Below, piece by piece: positions 1-20,220 of a stretch of 64,000 nt of DNA. The position numbers and the translations under genes are program-made. Each line of letters begins with the position of its first letter. Position 1 is the stretch's first letter. The notes below the pieces were generated by a model. It saw only the letters and a program-made list of their open reading frames with translations, was not told where the DNA came from and did not search any database. The DNA is from Amoebidium appalachense (lineage: Eukaryota; Ichthyosporea): the NCBI GenBank assembly GCA_963693365.1, contig CAVNZM010000005.1, forward strand, positions 11,780,001 through 11,844,000, given 5' to 3'.

Positions 1-160
1 TGACTGCGAATTCTGCGGTCTTCGGGACTTATTTCTTTTCAGCTGGTGTAGTATGTTAGCCAGGGAAGTATCGACTTAGGTAGTGACGGGGGAGCTTCCC
101 AGAAGCCCCGTGTCCTGAGTTCCTATCTATATATTTCTTGCTTCTGCTTACTGCTGCAAC

Positions 161-440
161 TTTAACCCCCGGCCTTTCCCACTGCCCTTGCCTGCATAAG
201 TAACCCTGCTCGTCTTTGATCAAGACGGGTGACCTACCCATGTTCAAGTGAAACAGTATCTGAGTTGGGTTTCGTTAACGAGGTGAATAGGTCGAAACTC
301 GGTTACTGTGGATGACATAGGCCCCCCCTGAGGATGGGCTCTGCTATTATGCATACTATTTATGTATGGTTTGCATTCCGCATCGTGTTATCCGTTGTTC
401 TTGTGTCCTTCGTACTTTATGACGCATTCAAACCCCCCCT
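161..440 (+). repeat. Dispersed structured repeat, copy A
   Basis: A roughly 280-bp copy of a family seen at least ten times in the window. It carries a 17-nt hairpin (CGTCTTTGATCAAGACG), a long stem with arms at 254-266 and 296-308, the conserved string CTGAGGATGGGCTC, and a 3' end ACGCATTCAAA followed by poly(C). Closest to the copy at 24230-24520. Confidence 0.85.
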
Positions 441-590
441 CCCCCCCCTTGCCCTTGATGGACGACTCTCAACGTTTGGGGTTTTGTGACTCTTTGACTG
501 GACGGCTGAAATCAGTATGCAATGGTAGAATTTCTTTGGGGTGGTGCCCAACCACAGAACGGCATCAAGCATGTGCGTGCATGCCTGCAT

Positions 591-640
<50 letters not shown>

Positions 641-746
641 ACACACACACTGTATTAGTTTTCACTGTTTGGGCTCCTTTAACACACACATGTACACAAC
701 GGCATCAAGCACGTGCGCACATGCATGCCTTCACACACACACACAC

Positions 747-802
<56 letters not shown>

Positions 803-900
803 CTCTTTGCTCCTAATCCCCTCCCCCCCCCTCCCCCCCCCCCCGGCCCCTGCACTGCATACATAAAACCACATACTCATTCGCTCGATCCCCCGGTTGC

Positions 901-1712
901 TCTGTGTCGTGCATCTGTAAGCACATACGCATTTTCCGCTGCACTGCATTAGTTTGCACACACATATTCACCGTTTTGCTCACCTTGCTTGCATGAGCAA
1001 CCCTGCTCGTCTTTGATCAAGACGGGTTGACCCTCCCAAGTTCAGTTGATGCTGCTGTCTGAGTTGGAGAGTCGTATATACGCGGGCTAAGGGGTCGAAA
1101 CTCAGACGCAATTGATGACTTGGGCCCTCCCTGAGGATGGGCTCTGCTTATGACGCATACTGTGCGCATGGCTGATGTTGCATACTTGAATGTTTGCCTT
1201 TGCATGTGTCCTTCGTGTATGCGTACTTCGTACCGTGTTCCGCATTCAAACCCCCCCAGTCTTCTTTCAGAGGTGTCCTTTCAGGACAGACCACTGTGTG
1301 GAGACCGCTTTACTTCCATGCAACCGGGCATGGTTGCTCTGTGTCGTGCATTTGTAAGCACATACGCATTTTCCGCTGCACTGCATTAGTTTGCACACAC
1401 ATATTCACCGTTTTGCTCACCTTGCTTGCATAAGCAACCCTGCTCGTCTTTGATCAAGACGGGTTGACCCTCCCAAGTTCAATTGATGCTGCTGTCTGAG
1501 TTGGAGAGTCGTATATACGCGGGCTAAGGGGTCGAAACTCAGACGCAATTGATGACTTGGGCCCTCCCTGAGGATGGGCTCTGCTTATGACGCATACTGT
1601 GCGCATGGCTGATGTTGCATACTTGAATGTTTGCCTTTGCATGTGTCCTTCGTGTATGCGTACTTCGTACCGTGTTCCGCATTCAAACCCCCCCCCCCCC
1701 CCCCCCCCCCCG
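901..1712 (+). repeat. Dispersed structured repeat, copies B and C, tandem with 437-bp period
   Basis: Two nearly identical copies lie head to tail: the sequence from 901 recurs from 1338, an offset of 437 bases. Each contains the CGTCTTTGATCAAGACG hairpin, the long stem (arms at about 1056-1065 and 1099-1108 in the first copy), CTGAGGATGGGCTC and a 3' CGCATTCAAA plus poly(C). The first tail has about 7 C. The second has more than 20 C and runs into a larger C/T-rich block. Confidence 0.88.
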
Positions 1713-1856
1713 CTCTCTGCCCCTCTCCTTCCCCCCCCCCCCCCCCCCCCCCCTTTCTCGCCCCTCCCCCCTCCCCCCTCTCTCCATCTGTCTCTCTAAC
1801 TAACTCTTTCTCTTTCCCTCTTCTTAACTCTCCCTCTCCCCTGCCCTCTCCTCCTC

Positions 1857-1889
<33 letters not shown>

Positions 1890-2074
1890 ACTGTCCCTCC
1901 CACTCTCCCTCTCCATATCTCTCTCTTTTCTCCCCCTCCCACCTCTCTCTGTCTCCTCTGCACCCTCTACTTCGGTCTTTTCCCCTCCATCTCTGTCCAT
2001 CTATCTTCCTCCCTCTCCCGGCCCTCTCCCTCATTTCCCTCCCCCCTCCTTCCCCCCCCCCCCCCCCCCCCCCC

Positions 2075-2105
<31 letters not shown>

Positions 2106-2261
2106 GAAATAAATAAAAATAAAAACAGAACTTTTCATTCATCTCACTTTGTCTCTCTGGACCTTGGGCTTGTCACTACTCCAATGTTTAAGACGAAGCT
2201 ACAAGCACATGTCATGCTCCTTGGCAGATAAACATGATTCCAGCGCGCGCGCACACACACC

Positions 2262-2388
<127 letters not shown>

Positions 2389-2452
2389 CCCTTACACTCT
2401 ATAAACCTAAACCCTAACATCCTAACATGATATATAACCACCACTTTTTCAG

Positions 2453-9965
<7,513 letters not shown>

Positions 9966-10522
9966 ATGCTGGGCACTGGCCCAGCAAAATCTACAAGATG
10001 GGCACTGGTACCGTGATGCAAGGGCCGGCAAAGGAGAGGGGATGGAGAGAGGATGGGAGGGAGGGAGGGAGGGAGCAAGGGGTGGGGATGGGAGGGTGGT
10101 AGGGAGGGGGAGGGGGTGGAAGGGAAGGTGGGGTGGGGGGAGGGAGGGAGGGAGGGGGGGGGGGGGTTGCCAGGGACGGATGTATGGGTGGTATATGATT
10201 GACATTAGTGTGTGGGATGGGGGAAGGTGGGTGGTGGATTGTGTCTGTGCAGGGTTGTAGGAGGTAGGGGGGTGTAAGGTATATAGTGTGTGGATCGTGC
10301 AAGCAATTTATAAACATAACGGTTGTGTGGATTTTGTGCGGTGTTGGTGGTTGATCAGAAATCATGATATGGCTCACTTTTTGCTTATCATTTTTTTTTT
10401 TTTTTTTTAGCTAAACCCTGGCACTAGCTTGCCTTATTGCCCGTTTTTAATCAAAAGAGCAACTTTGCAAGTCGCCCAGTCTCATCAAGTTTGATATCTC
10501 ACAGTAACTTGCCAGACTTCGT

Positions 10523-10600
<78 letters not shown>

Positions 10601-10745
10601 GTGCACTTATTTCCCGAGGCAGTTCTGTTTTCCTCTTTCAATATTCATTTCAAGGTGTTACAGTATTTTTCGTCGTCGTTTGATTTGCCTGGTAGTCTAC
10701 CGGTAAAGCCACAGAACGGTAACAACACAATAACAACACAATAAA
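9966..10745 (+). other. CLINT1 3' UTR with polyadenylation signal
   Basis: After the TAG at 9963-9965 comes a G-rich, then mixed, noncoding stretch containing (CA)n at about 10523-10599. An AATAAA hexamer at 10740-10745 is the first clear polyadenylation signal, giving a 3' UTR of roughly 0.8 kb if used. The hexamer is seen; its use is inferred. Confidence 0.5.
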
Positions 10746-11070
10746 AACATGAAAAAAGCAACATGTGAACCATATGAGTGCGGTGTGGGCACGTGTAATG
10801 AATGCCACAGGTGTGGTATGATAAATTCAGGCTGATCAGCTTTTACACTACACACCAACCAAAACGATCTGACTGATTATCCATATATGGAAATCTGGGC
10901 GGGAAGGTTTTTATAAAACAATTTCCCTTAAGAGGTAGGAATTTTTACAGAGTGCCATGAACATCTGAATACTTGCATTTAGTTTTTATGTCAGTTCTAG
11001 TGCCGGACCGGGTTGAAATTGTGAAAAAGAGTCTATGGAGTTTTGCAAGGCCGCCTACATATTAGTAAGG

Positions 11071-11071
<1 letters not shown>

Positions 11072-11142
<71 letters not shown>
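11072..11142 (+). repeat. Poly(T)-poly(G) compound homopolymer
   Basis: About 30 T are followed directly by about 41 G. A second run of about 29 A lies at 11350-11378. Both are in the spacer between the convergent CLINT1 and GPALPP1 genes. Confidence 0.9.
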
Positions 11143-11143
<1 letters not shown>

Positions 11144-11769
11144 TGTCCGTTGATCTTGCTCGTGGCCAAAAGTTCTTAGCATAGGTCTGGAAGAAAGTGC
11201 AGCACGCATACACGTTATTTGTAACACATCGACGTATACATATGCATGTCTTGCATCATTTTATTATCTCCATTGCCACATGTACGCGCAAGTACATGCT
11301 GCAGTTGAGTATCTTCGGAATGATTCTGTAAGATCTCGAACGTAACGAGGAAAAAAAAAAAAAAAAAAAAAAAAAAAACATTGCCACGTCGGGAAGAAAT
11401 ACTTTGGGGCCATCTAATTTTGGTGCCGGGTACGTGTGTTGACCTAAAAACAATGTGTGGCCCGAGTATTATAAACAGTCTGCTTGGAAAGCTTAATGGT
11501 ACAGAAACCAAGTTACGAGTGCACAAAAGGCATACAACGGTAACCAGCATAGAAGGAAATCAGATATTGCTCTCTCCACCACACCGTATAACTAGTAGTC
11601 GTCGGCAATACTATATAGGTGTGCATATGTTTTAGTGAATAAGGTTGTGCAAATGAGTTTACATGCATTTACGTAAAGCTGGTGTGGTATGAGGTTTCCC
11701 TGAAGCCCACCCTGCAAGAACAACATGGCTGCACACTAAAAAACTGGCCCTTCGCAACAATTTCATTGA

Positions 11770-12283
11770 CACCGGCATCTCCCATAATTCAAAATATGCC
11801 ATTGCTAAAGTTCTCAACCCATATGCATGTTCGCAATCTCGTCCCCCATCTTTCCCTTCTTGTTCCCATCGATCGAAAAAACACAAACATAAATCTCGCA
11901 ATGCCCAAATTTTCAAAACAAACACCTGTTCCTGCAAATTTCGAGTCCAGCTTCATAGACAATCCTCCAGGTCTTGTTCCCATCCAGCGAATCATACACG
12001 ACACAAACATAGATCTCGTAAAGGCCCAAATTTTCACAAGAATCTCCTGTCCCCCCTTGCACATTTCGAGTCCAGTTTTGCACCTCGTCCACCACCCTTC
12101 CCCCTCATCTTTGCATCCATCGAAAGAACACAAACATAAATCTCGCAAAAGGCCCGAATTTTCACAAGAATCGCCTTCTCCCCCGTGCAAATTTCGAGTC
12201 AATCTTGCATCCTCATCAACCATCTCCCCCCTCTTGTTCCCATCCATCGAACACAAACATAAATCTCGCAAAGGCCCTAATTT
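11770..12283 (-). repeat. Tandem copies of the GPALPP1 terminal-exon end
   Basis: Directly downstream of the GPALPP1 stop codon the end of its last exon is repeated about four times. Using ACACAAACAT on the plus strand as a landmark, units fall at 11881, 12001, 12128 and 12251, spacings of 120, 127 and 123 bases. Read on the minus strand, units resemble ATGGATGGGAACAAGAGG, GATGGTTGATGA and a GATTCTTGTGA end, which correspond to the coding [12 protein letters not shown] and the true stop. The copies are degenerate, and a 160-codon frame open across them reflects repeat structure rather than a gene. Confidence 0.85.
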
Positions 12284-12718
12284 TCACAAGAATCTCCTGT
12301 CCCCCCTTGCGAATTTTGAGTCCAGCTTTGCCGCTTCATCTACCATCTTGCCCCTCTTGTTGCCGTCCATGCGATACACGTTCAGGTCTGTCTCCCGGCT
12401 GAACGGCCGCCACTTGGTCTCCCCCTCGTCCTTCTCCTTGTGGATGTTCATCAGAGACTGCCCCCGTCTTTGCTCCTGCGTTGATTTCATGGTTCGTATT
12501 TATTTTTAATTTTTTAATAAAAAAAAGTGGTGGGAAGGGGGGGGGGGGGGGGGGGGGGAAGAATTTTTTTTCTGGTGGTGATGAGCGGAAGGGGGGGGGG
12601 GGGGGGGGGGGGGTTTCAGGTCAGAAAGCGCAACAGGAAAGAGGGAAAGTGGCAGTGTGTGGCACAGTGAACTTGATGGAAGTGCGTGGCCATTTTTCAT
12701 ATTTTAATTTATGGTGTT

Positions 12719-12751
<33 letters not shown>

Positions 12752-14157
12752 GGGGGGGGGGGGGGGGGGGGGGGCAAGACTTTGTGTGCCTGAAAAGTAC
12801 TCTTCGGTAAAGAGAAGAGGGAATGACGTGGGGGGATGGGGAGGGGGAGGTTGAAAGAGGGCGCGGGGGGGGGGGGGGGGGGGAGGGGGGGGGATTCCAG
12901 GCAGGAGCCCGGAATTTTGGGAGATTAGAAATGGGAGAGTTGCACTAAGGTGATGATGATGGTGGTGGTGGTGGTGTGTGTGGGGGGGGGGGGGCAATCA
13001 AGAAATCAACGCCGTACTTCTAATTTCGTTGATCTGTTGATCTACTTCTTAGATAAAATGAATTGCTCGAGAGAGGATGTGTGTTACGTGTGCTCGTGTG
13101 GCTACGTGCATGCTTGCAGCGTTTCACTCGTGCACGTGCGGGTGTACGTGTGCATTACTTGGTTGCATGTGTTCAATTGGGATAGAGGGAACGAGAAGGG
13201 GCGACCCCCGAGAGAAGGGGGCAGAAAAAGAGTAAAAAACGAGAAAGAAAAGGAAACGCTCTTCATAAGCATGAGTGGGTACGGTCAAGTGTGTTTAGAT
13301 AAATGGTAGAAAGCAGGAGGGGGGGGGGGGGGGGGGGGGTTTGAATGCGGAACACGGTACGAAGTACGCATACACGACAAGAAGCGTGGTGCAGGACACA
13401 TGCAAAGGCAAACATCCAAGTATGCAACATCAGCCATGTGCACAGTATGCGTCATAAGCAGAGCCCATCCTCAGGGAGGACCCAGGGGGAGGATTGACTG
13501 CTACAAAGAATGAAGCACAATATTGCGACGTGAGAACACAAAGTAAATATTCAAAAAATGTGCAAACATTGTCAACGAGCATGTGTTTAGGTAGGGCTCA
13601 TCATCGGAACGGTGTGTGTGTGTGGGGGGGGGGGGGGGGGGGGGGGGGGGGAGGGGGGGGGGGGAAGGGGAGGGGGGAGGGGGGACGTATGTATTAGGGG
13701 GTTAAAAATATGGAGGGGGAGCCATCAAAAGACAAAAACACAAAACACCAAGGAAGTCAAAATCAGAAACAAACCTAGACAAAAAAAAATAAAAAAGAAG
13801 GGGAGGGGGGGGGAGGGGGTGTCACATTGTAGGCATCAACTGCAGCAGCCAAGGCCTTGTCTCTCTCCGACTCCCGCATCACTGGTGTAGGCTTGGGCCT
13901 GGGCCCTGCATCCCCACCCAGACCCATGGCCTTCTCTCGCGCCTGATTGGCCCATTGTCAGCAGGTGATTTGGTAGTGGCTCTACGCTTGGGTTCGTGTC
14001 TGAATGTGCTTTGTGGTCTCCGCTCTTATTTCTAATTATTGTTTTTGGGAGCCCCTCTCCCCTCCCCCCCCCCCCCCTTTTTTTTTCTTTTCTTTTTTTT
14101 TTCCTTGCACCCCCTCCCCCCCCCTCCCCCCCCCCCCCTAATACCTCCCATTCTCTC

Positions 14158-14220
<63 letters not shown>

Positions 14221-14523
14221 ACACACAGCCACACCCTCCAAATTCTACTCACCCATCATTACCTCTCCGCCCAAAGTCCCCCATCAGCACAACAAAAAAA
14301 AAAAAAAAAAAAAAAACTCAGAGCACACACACATGCACACAACCAGTAACTAACATATCCCCCACAACAGCGCCACACACTTACACAGTTCCCCACACAT
14401 TTTCATGAGCACATGAGCTATTACTGCAGCAATACCACGTTGGCCCATCCCTTTTATGTACAACCACGCCTAAACCTGCCGACCCACGCTATTCCAACCC
14501 ATGCTCTTCCCCCCCCTCCCACC

Positions 14524-14558
<35 letters not shown>

Positions 14559-14818
14559 CCTCCCCCCCCCCCCGTCCTCCCCCCTCATTCATGTCTTGTC
14601 CCAGTAGAGGTACAACACTTCACTACCCCCGACCCCACCCACCACACAGCTTCATTACCAGAACACACCAAATGGCACATTTACCCCTCACCTCACACTC
14701 ACCCTTACCCATTCAACCCCCACCCGCTTTGTTTCTTTTCTCCGCCCACCTCACCAGCAGCCACTATTCCAAGCCCCAGCCAGCCCCTCCCTCCTGCCCC
14801 CCCCCCCCCCCCCCCCCT

Positions 14819-14856
<38 letters not shown>

Positions 14857-15249
14857 CCCTCCCGGTTCCCCGCCCACAAAGACAAACACACACACACCCT
14901 CTTTCTCTGCCCATATCCTCCCCCCTCCTCCCTCCCCCCCCCCCCCCCCCCCCCCACAAACGCACCCTGTCTCTCTCCGCAAATCATTCCCCCCCTCCCC
15001 CATCCCCCCCCCCCTCCCCCCCAGAAAAAACACACACCCTGTCTTCCCCCCCCCCCCAAATCCTCCCCCATCCACAAACAGCCCCCTCCCCTCCCCACAG
15101 ACCTTTGCCTGCCGCTCAGCAATGATTGCCGGTGTGTCTGTCCACTGGGACCTGTCCCCCTTGGACCCCCCCTGTGGCTTGCTGCTGAATGTGCGTGCTT
15201 GAAGGGCAGCCCCTGCCCCCATACCCCACCATTAGAATACCTGTTTCGA

Positions 15250-15280
<31 letters not shown>

Positions 15281-15357
15281 CCCCCCCACACCCACCCACC
15301 CAGCCAAAGAAAAAAAAAAAAAACAAACAAAAAAAAAACCTCTTCTATTGGCACACT

Positions 15358-15415
<58 letters not shown>

Positions 15416-15531
15416 TGCGCGCGCGCGCGCGGGTGCACGTGTGTGTGCGTGTGTATCCTTGTGTGTGTGTGCGCGCGCCCGGTTGCGTGTGTCTGTATTT
15501 GTGTGTTTGCCTACATGGGAGTCTATTTGAA

Positions 15532-15565
<34 letters not shown>

Positions 15566-16511
15566 TGTGTGTTTGTGTGTAACGCGTGTGTTCAAGATTG
15601 TGTTTTGAGGAATCAGAGACAGCTGGGGAGGAAAGCCAGCGGCACTATTGGCAGGCAGCGGCGCCCAGAGGAAGGGTGGGTGGGTGGGGGGGGGGGGGGG
15701 GGGGGGGGGGGGGTAAGGGGGAGAGGTGGGAGATCGAGTAGGGAGAAAAGAGGGGGGGGGGGGGGGGGGGGGGAAGGGGATATATATCGCCGGGGAGGGG
15801 GGGATAGGGGGGGTAGGGGCCCACTAGGGGGAGATGGATCACCTGGGCGGGACGGGGGGGGGGAGGGGAGGGGGGGGGGGGGGGGGGAAGGGGGGGGGGA
15901 GGGGAGGGGGGATACCCATGCCAAGGACGTGCTCTGCAGGCAACTCCACCATCCACTCTTCACGTGCCAACTTCTCCGTCCCAGACTGCACACATAGTCG
16001 TGTCAGCCATGGGGGCAGATGAGGTTTTATTCTCTTTCGGTGTCATTTTTCGTCAAATTTGTAAGGAGATATTTCCTTCTCCACCCCCATTACCCCCCGA
16101 AAAAAATGGCGCGATTGAAGGCGTGGGGAGGAAAAAAATACACCTTGTCTCTGCTTGTAGACAGGCCTATAAATCTAATCCCAGGCTTCCTCTTCCCTGT
16201 CAATGTTTCTACCACACAACAAACCCACCATTATTTTTGTAAAGGTGACTCGACCCACAAAAGCATAGTCGTTGGCAAGCGTGTTCACGAAAACAAGCCC
16301 TCGTGGTCTTGTTAACGACAGGAAATGCCGGGGTGTGGGAAAAGGGGATGATAGAAATAGGGCCGGGGGCGGGGGGGGACCACATGAAAGACGAAAACGA
16401 GCAAAGGGAAGGCAAAGCAGAAAGAAAATGTGTAGCACCTGTTTGTTTATCGTCCACATGCTTACCTCCCTCTTCCCATCCACCTTCAACACACAAACAC
16501 GCAGACACATC

Positions 16512-16554
<43 letters not shown>

Positions 16555-16762
16555 AACACACATGCGCACACAGGAGCGCGCGCACACACACACACACACA
16601 CGCACGCACGCACACACACACACACACACAAGAAAGAAGGAACAAAACGTGCAGTATAACGTGCAGTGAATTAGTGTCTGTGTACTAATGGTAGTGAATT
16701 TTTGGTAAAGGTCTAGAGTAGCGAGGAAGGCGCCAGGGGGTGGGGGTTGAGGAGGGAGGGGG

Positions 16763-16797
<35 letters not shown>

Positions 16798-17982
16798 ATC
16801 ACCGCTTTTGCTTCCATTTTCTGTTTCATAGCCAAACTCCTGCGCTCAATTTCCAGCAGCTTCGCTCTCAGTCCGTCCTCATCCTATTGTGTGTGTGTGT
16901 GTGTGTTGTGTGTGTATGTGTTTGTGTGTGTATGTGTTTGTATATTGTGTGTGCGTGTGTGTGTGGAGGGGTGAGGGGGGGAGGGAGGGGGGAGGGGGTG
17001 GGGGGGAGGGAATGAAGATGGAGGCAGGCACAAGTGAGATAACTGGCATAAGGTAATATAAGGCGGAGGGTGGGAGAAAGGGAGGAGGCACTGGGGGGCG
17101 GGAGGGGGGGGGTGGGGGGGGGGGGGGATGACGAGAAGGTAGGGTAGGGAGGGGGAGGAAAAGGGGGGGAGGGGGAGAGGGGGGAGGAGTTGTTAGATCC
17201 ATGAAATATGTTCCAAGCTTCATGCAAATAATTGTTGTCGAGGTAAAAGAAAAACTATCAAACCCTGTTTCCGCTAATTGCAGTTGAAAGGAAAGAGTTT
17301 ACTAAGAGGATCTCTCAGAGCATGCAGTAATACTCCGTTCCGTTGGAAGTAAACTATTACACTAAAACCGACAGGTGAATTCAACACAAGAAAAACATCC
17401 CATACATAAACGTGCAAAAAAAGGGTCACGTACTGAATTGTCTCCAGTAGGCAGTGTAGGCCCCACCACGTCATCCTCTTCCTCCTCCTCCCCTGCAATT
17501 CCCTGTGCACTGGCCTGTGCTATCAACTCCTCAAGGCTCAGCCCCTCGGGCAGGGAAGGACCCACCCTTCTCTTTTGCGTGTCTTCATTACTCTCTACCC
17601 TTTCTGGTAAACGCGGGCCCATGTTCGTTGGTCTCTGAGGACCCATCCCACCTTCTCCTTCTTCATCACTTCTAGGGGGTCGTTGTGGCCCAACTTCCCG
17701 TGGTAAGTCAGGTGGCCTTTCCGGTCCACAAAAAGTTGCATCAGACGGTTCATCTGCAGTATTGATGGTTGGCCATGGTGGTGAGGGTGGGACCGTACGT
17801 GGGCGTTTTACTGAGGGAGGGTCAGGAACATGGGTTCCTGGGCTGGAGTCATCACTGCTGCTACTGTCGTCTCGTGTGCGCTTCTTGGAGTGCTTTTCCT
17901 TCTTGTCCTTCCTCTTCTTGGACTTCTTCTTCTCTCTCTTTTCCTTCTTCTCTTTCTTTTCCTTCTTGCTGCTTGAACCCAT
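12284..17982 (-). CDS. GPALPP1: GPALPP motifs-containing protein 1
   Basis: Conserved nuclear protein of unknown biochemical role. Five coding exons on the minus strand keep phase throughout: 17434-17982, 15916-15985, 15103-15197, 13826-13942 and 12284-12475, giving 340 residues. Exon 1 starts [10 protein letters not shown] with a long Lys-rich, nuclear-targeting-like segment, then an acidic Ser stretch, then six GPxxP motifs (GPERPP, GPQRPP, GPQRPT, GPRLPE, GPSLPE, GPTLPT) that define the family. The next exons encode the C-terminal DUF3752 region: [49 protein letters not shown] and [16 protein letters not shown]. The 17982 ATG is preferred over an upstream in-frame ATG at 18135 because the family begins with this Lys-rich block. 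Exon 3 could instead start at 15212 (also in phase), adding AALQA before RTF. The gene is convergent with CLINT1. Confidence 0.88.
13340..13490 (-). repeat. Dispersed structured repeat, 3' part, inverted
   Basis: A minus-strand copy of the 3' half of the family: the poly(G) tract at about 13319-13340 is the complement of the C tail, followed by the complement of CGCATTCAAA and of CTGAGGATGGGCTC. It lies in the last GPALPP1 intron. Confidence 0.85.
15245..15600 (+). repeat. Poly(C) and (GT)n block in GPALPP1 intron
   Basis: Poly(C) at about 15250-15277, then (GT)n at about 15361-15414 and interrupted GT/GC repeats to about 15580. Poly(G) tracts follow at about 15687-15713 and 15752-15773. The intron between GPALPP1 exons 2 and 3 is almost wholly simple sequence. 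Confidence 0.9.
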
Positions 17983-18190
17983 TTTAACGTTTATGTCTAT
18001 CACTCCGACAACATTACAAACTTTTGTCTTTTGTTTTTTTCGAGCGGTGCTCGCTTCTGGAATCTGGATCCAGATGGAGAGCGGGTGAATCTCAGCATTT
18101 TGTTTTGTTTGCGTAAGTTGAAAATTTGGCGCCATCCAAAATAATAACCTTATATAGTAAGCGCCACTTAGGTCCTCCGTGACGTCATGG
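17983..18190 (-). promoter_or_regulatory. GPALPP1 5' leader and CRE-type promoter element
   Basis: A perfect TGACGTCA (CRE, the CREB/ATF site) lies at 18180-18187, 198 bases upstream of the chosen ATG. No TATA box is obvious. The motif is seen; promoter function is inferred from its position at the head-to-head interval with the GATAD1-like gene. Confidence 0.45.
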
Positions 18191-19970
18191 CTGTGTCAAA
18201 CCAGCTTTCCGGATCAGCTCGAGCTACACACAGGCTAGTATCGTAGAATTTGTCTACTGCATTAAGATATTAATAAATGCAAATGTTATCAGACCTCAAC
18301 CATTTTACACTCTCTGCCCTTGTAATGGTTTTTATTCAAGCTTAGTCGACCGTATCCGAGGCAATGACAAAGTTTTGTGTGTTTATTCATTGATGGGCAT
18401 TTTGGCTTTTTCTGGGCTGACTTGATTGGATAAATATGGTGGCATCTCCAACAGCTGGTAGGTAACGTGAGAATGCATTGAAGTCTTTGCCCGCTCCATG
18501 CACACAGAAATACTAATAGAACTTTATAAAATTTTAAATAAAGACTTATTTCTTTTAAAGATAATATTACTGATGGGTATAGTGTTATTTGGCTACGCAC
18601 ACACACTTTTGTCAAGACTTTGGCACCTAGTTCTTGCTGTTCCGTTCCGAACTTCGATTATCGCATTGTACTGTAATTGTCATGCTTGCTCATTGCCGTA
18701 CGTTTGTCGTTTTGCGATTGGTTACGACTGCCCATCTATGCGCTTTGTGATTGGTTAATAACTGAATTACGCCAGTCTTAATGAAAGCCAATGATAATCA
18801 ATACTTTATGACCTAATATAGCTACCAGTGCATGGTTTTTACGGGCCAGTGCTCAACTAAGCGCGGTAAAGTTTGCTATCGGCACTCGCTTTTTATTGGC
18901 TGTGCTACTAAGGTATTCAAAAAAGAAAGCACACGCACAACATTTATGCGGTCCTAATTGATTACATTAACAGCATAAATAAATAAATAATGATAAAAAG
19001 TATTGAGCTTACAAAGTATTAGATCTTAACAATAGTAAACCGAAATACTACAGAGAGATCATCACACATGTGATATGGTATAATCTAGCCTCCTCGCATT
19101 CTGTTGGCTCTACGTCACACGATCGTCCAGATTTCGGCGATGTGCCGATATCAGCTCCAATTGGCTGCGGATCATTGTTTACGTGTACAGCTGAGTAGGG
19201 TAAGAGGTTTATGATACCGTTTGTTGTGATCCAGAAAGAGAGGGGGGGCTATTTTTTTGCTATAGTACATTTGAAACTTATTTTAAACACCCTTTAATGT
19301 ATCTGGTCAAAAAAAGCTTTATATTATGTGGCTGAGGAATGCCGGGATTTCGACTATCTGGTATCAAGACAACAACAACATGTCTCATTTTATTTACCCT
19401 TGCTCCAAAAAAGAAGCAACCAACCCCCGAGGGTTTCATTCAACTTGAGCTAAAAAAAAGCAGATGGGCTCTTGCCCTTGGAACACAAAAAACGTTCCCT
19501 CGTTACCTTCAATGATTGCACGTGTAAGCCTCTTTTTTACTTGACATTTTTTTTTGTTGTTATTGTTTCTTCAGTTACTGTGGAGGACGTTTCCTTTCTA
19601 ATATCAGTATCAAGCTAACCCAAACCTTTCGGATTCTTCCCAGTCGTGGAATTTTGGTCTGTGGGCCGGAAAAGATTTCTGACTCCAAGACTGAGCCATT
19701 CGTACTGCCCACCCTAGTTACACTTCCATTGTTTGCAAAGTGCACGGCTCGGGACGATGTTAGTTTAGGCATACTTACACCTTCTTCTCTTTTTTAGCTG
19801 TTTGGCTGGCATACCGAGATCAAGGAGGGTCCCAGCTCCGTATATTTTTGGGCGCAGCATGTGCTAACAAATCTCGTGTTACATATACGGTGAACCATCA
19901 ACATCAAGAAGCTTATTTTGCTGAAAACTACCGTCGAGAAACACGCAGGCCAAAAACCTGCCTATGAACA
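18191..19970. other. Intergenic spacer between divergent genes
   Basis: AT-richer, mostly unique sequence with few simple repeats. No exon with conserved coding features was recognised. It separates the GPALPP1 promoter from the putative first exon of the GATAD1-like gene. Confidence 0.6.
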
Positions 19971-20100
19971 GAGGTTTTGAACCAACTATTTCTAGTTGCC
20001 GCTTATATTCAGCAGACACGCAAATATAACAAGAAACTTTACACACGTAAATTCTTTTCCGTGCCGGCCGACAACAGCAAAGACAACACACCTTTTCGAG
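19971..20100 (+). other. Candidate noncoding first exon of the GATAD1-like gene
   Basis: The sequence ends CCTTTTCGAG followed by a consensus donor GTAAGTGC at 20101. It is on the right strand and about 1 kb before the coding start at 21121, whose exon has a plausible acceptor (TTGCAG) shortly before the ATG. The 5' boundary is arbitrary. Confidence 0.35.
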
Positions 20101-20176
20101 GTAAGTGCTAGGCTATAAGCTGTTAGGAATTTAATTATCCCCCCCCCCCTTCCCCCCTTCCTCCCTCCTCCCCTCT

Positions 20177-20220
<44 letters not shown>

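Noticed and set aside
181-310. tRNA gene or tRNA-derived head in the repeat
   Set aside because: GGTCGAAACTC loosely resembles a B box, but no A box at the right distance and no cloverleaf can be drawn; at most a SINE with an altered promoter.
254-345. Hammerhead ribozyme in the dispersed repeat
   Set aside because: CGAAAC and CTGANGA strings are both present, but no single strand order gives stems I, II and III around them. The base after CTGANGA does not pair with the one before GAAA, and the real long stem pairs CGAAAC-side bases with upstream sequence.
362-866. Open frames coding runs of Thr-His or Cys-Val
   Set aside because: They are translations of (CA)n and (GT)n microsatellites. 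The same pattern occurs in all frames wherever the dinucleotide occurs, with no conserved sequence around it.
2401-2430. Telomere-like CCTAAACCCTAAC
   Set aside because: Fewer than three degenerate units; chance or decayed sequence, not an interstitial telomere array.
11789-12271. A 160-codon minus-strand frame beside GPALPP1
   Set aside because: It is read out of phase through decayed tandem copies of the GPALPP1 last exon, and its apparent internal repeats follow the DNA units.
17983-18135. Upstream in-frame ATG at 18135 as the GPALPP1 start
   Set aside because: The added 51 residues have no family counterpart and include likely 5' UTR sequence. The 17982 start gives the expected Lys-rich N-terminus.
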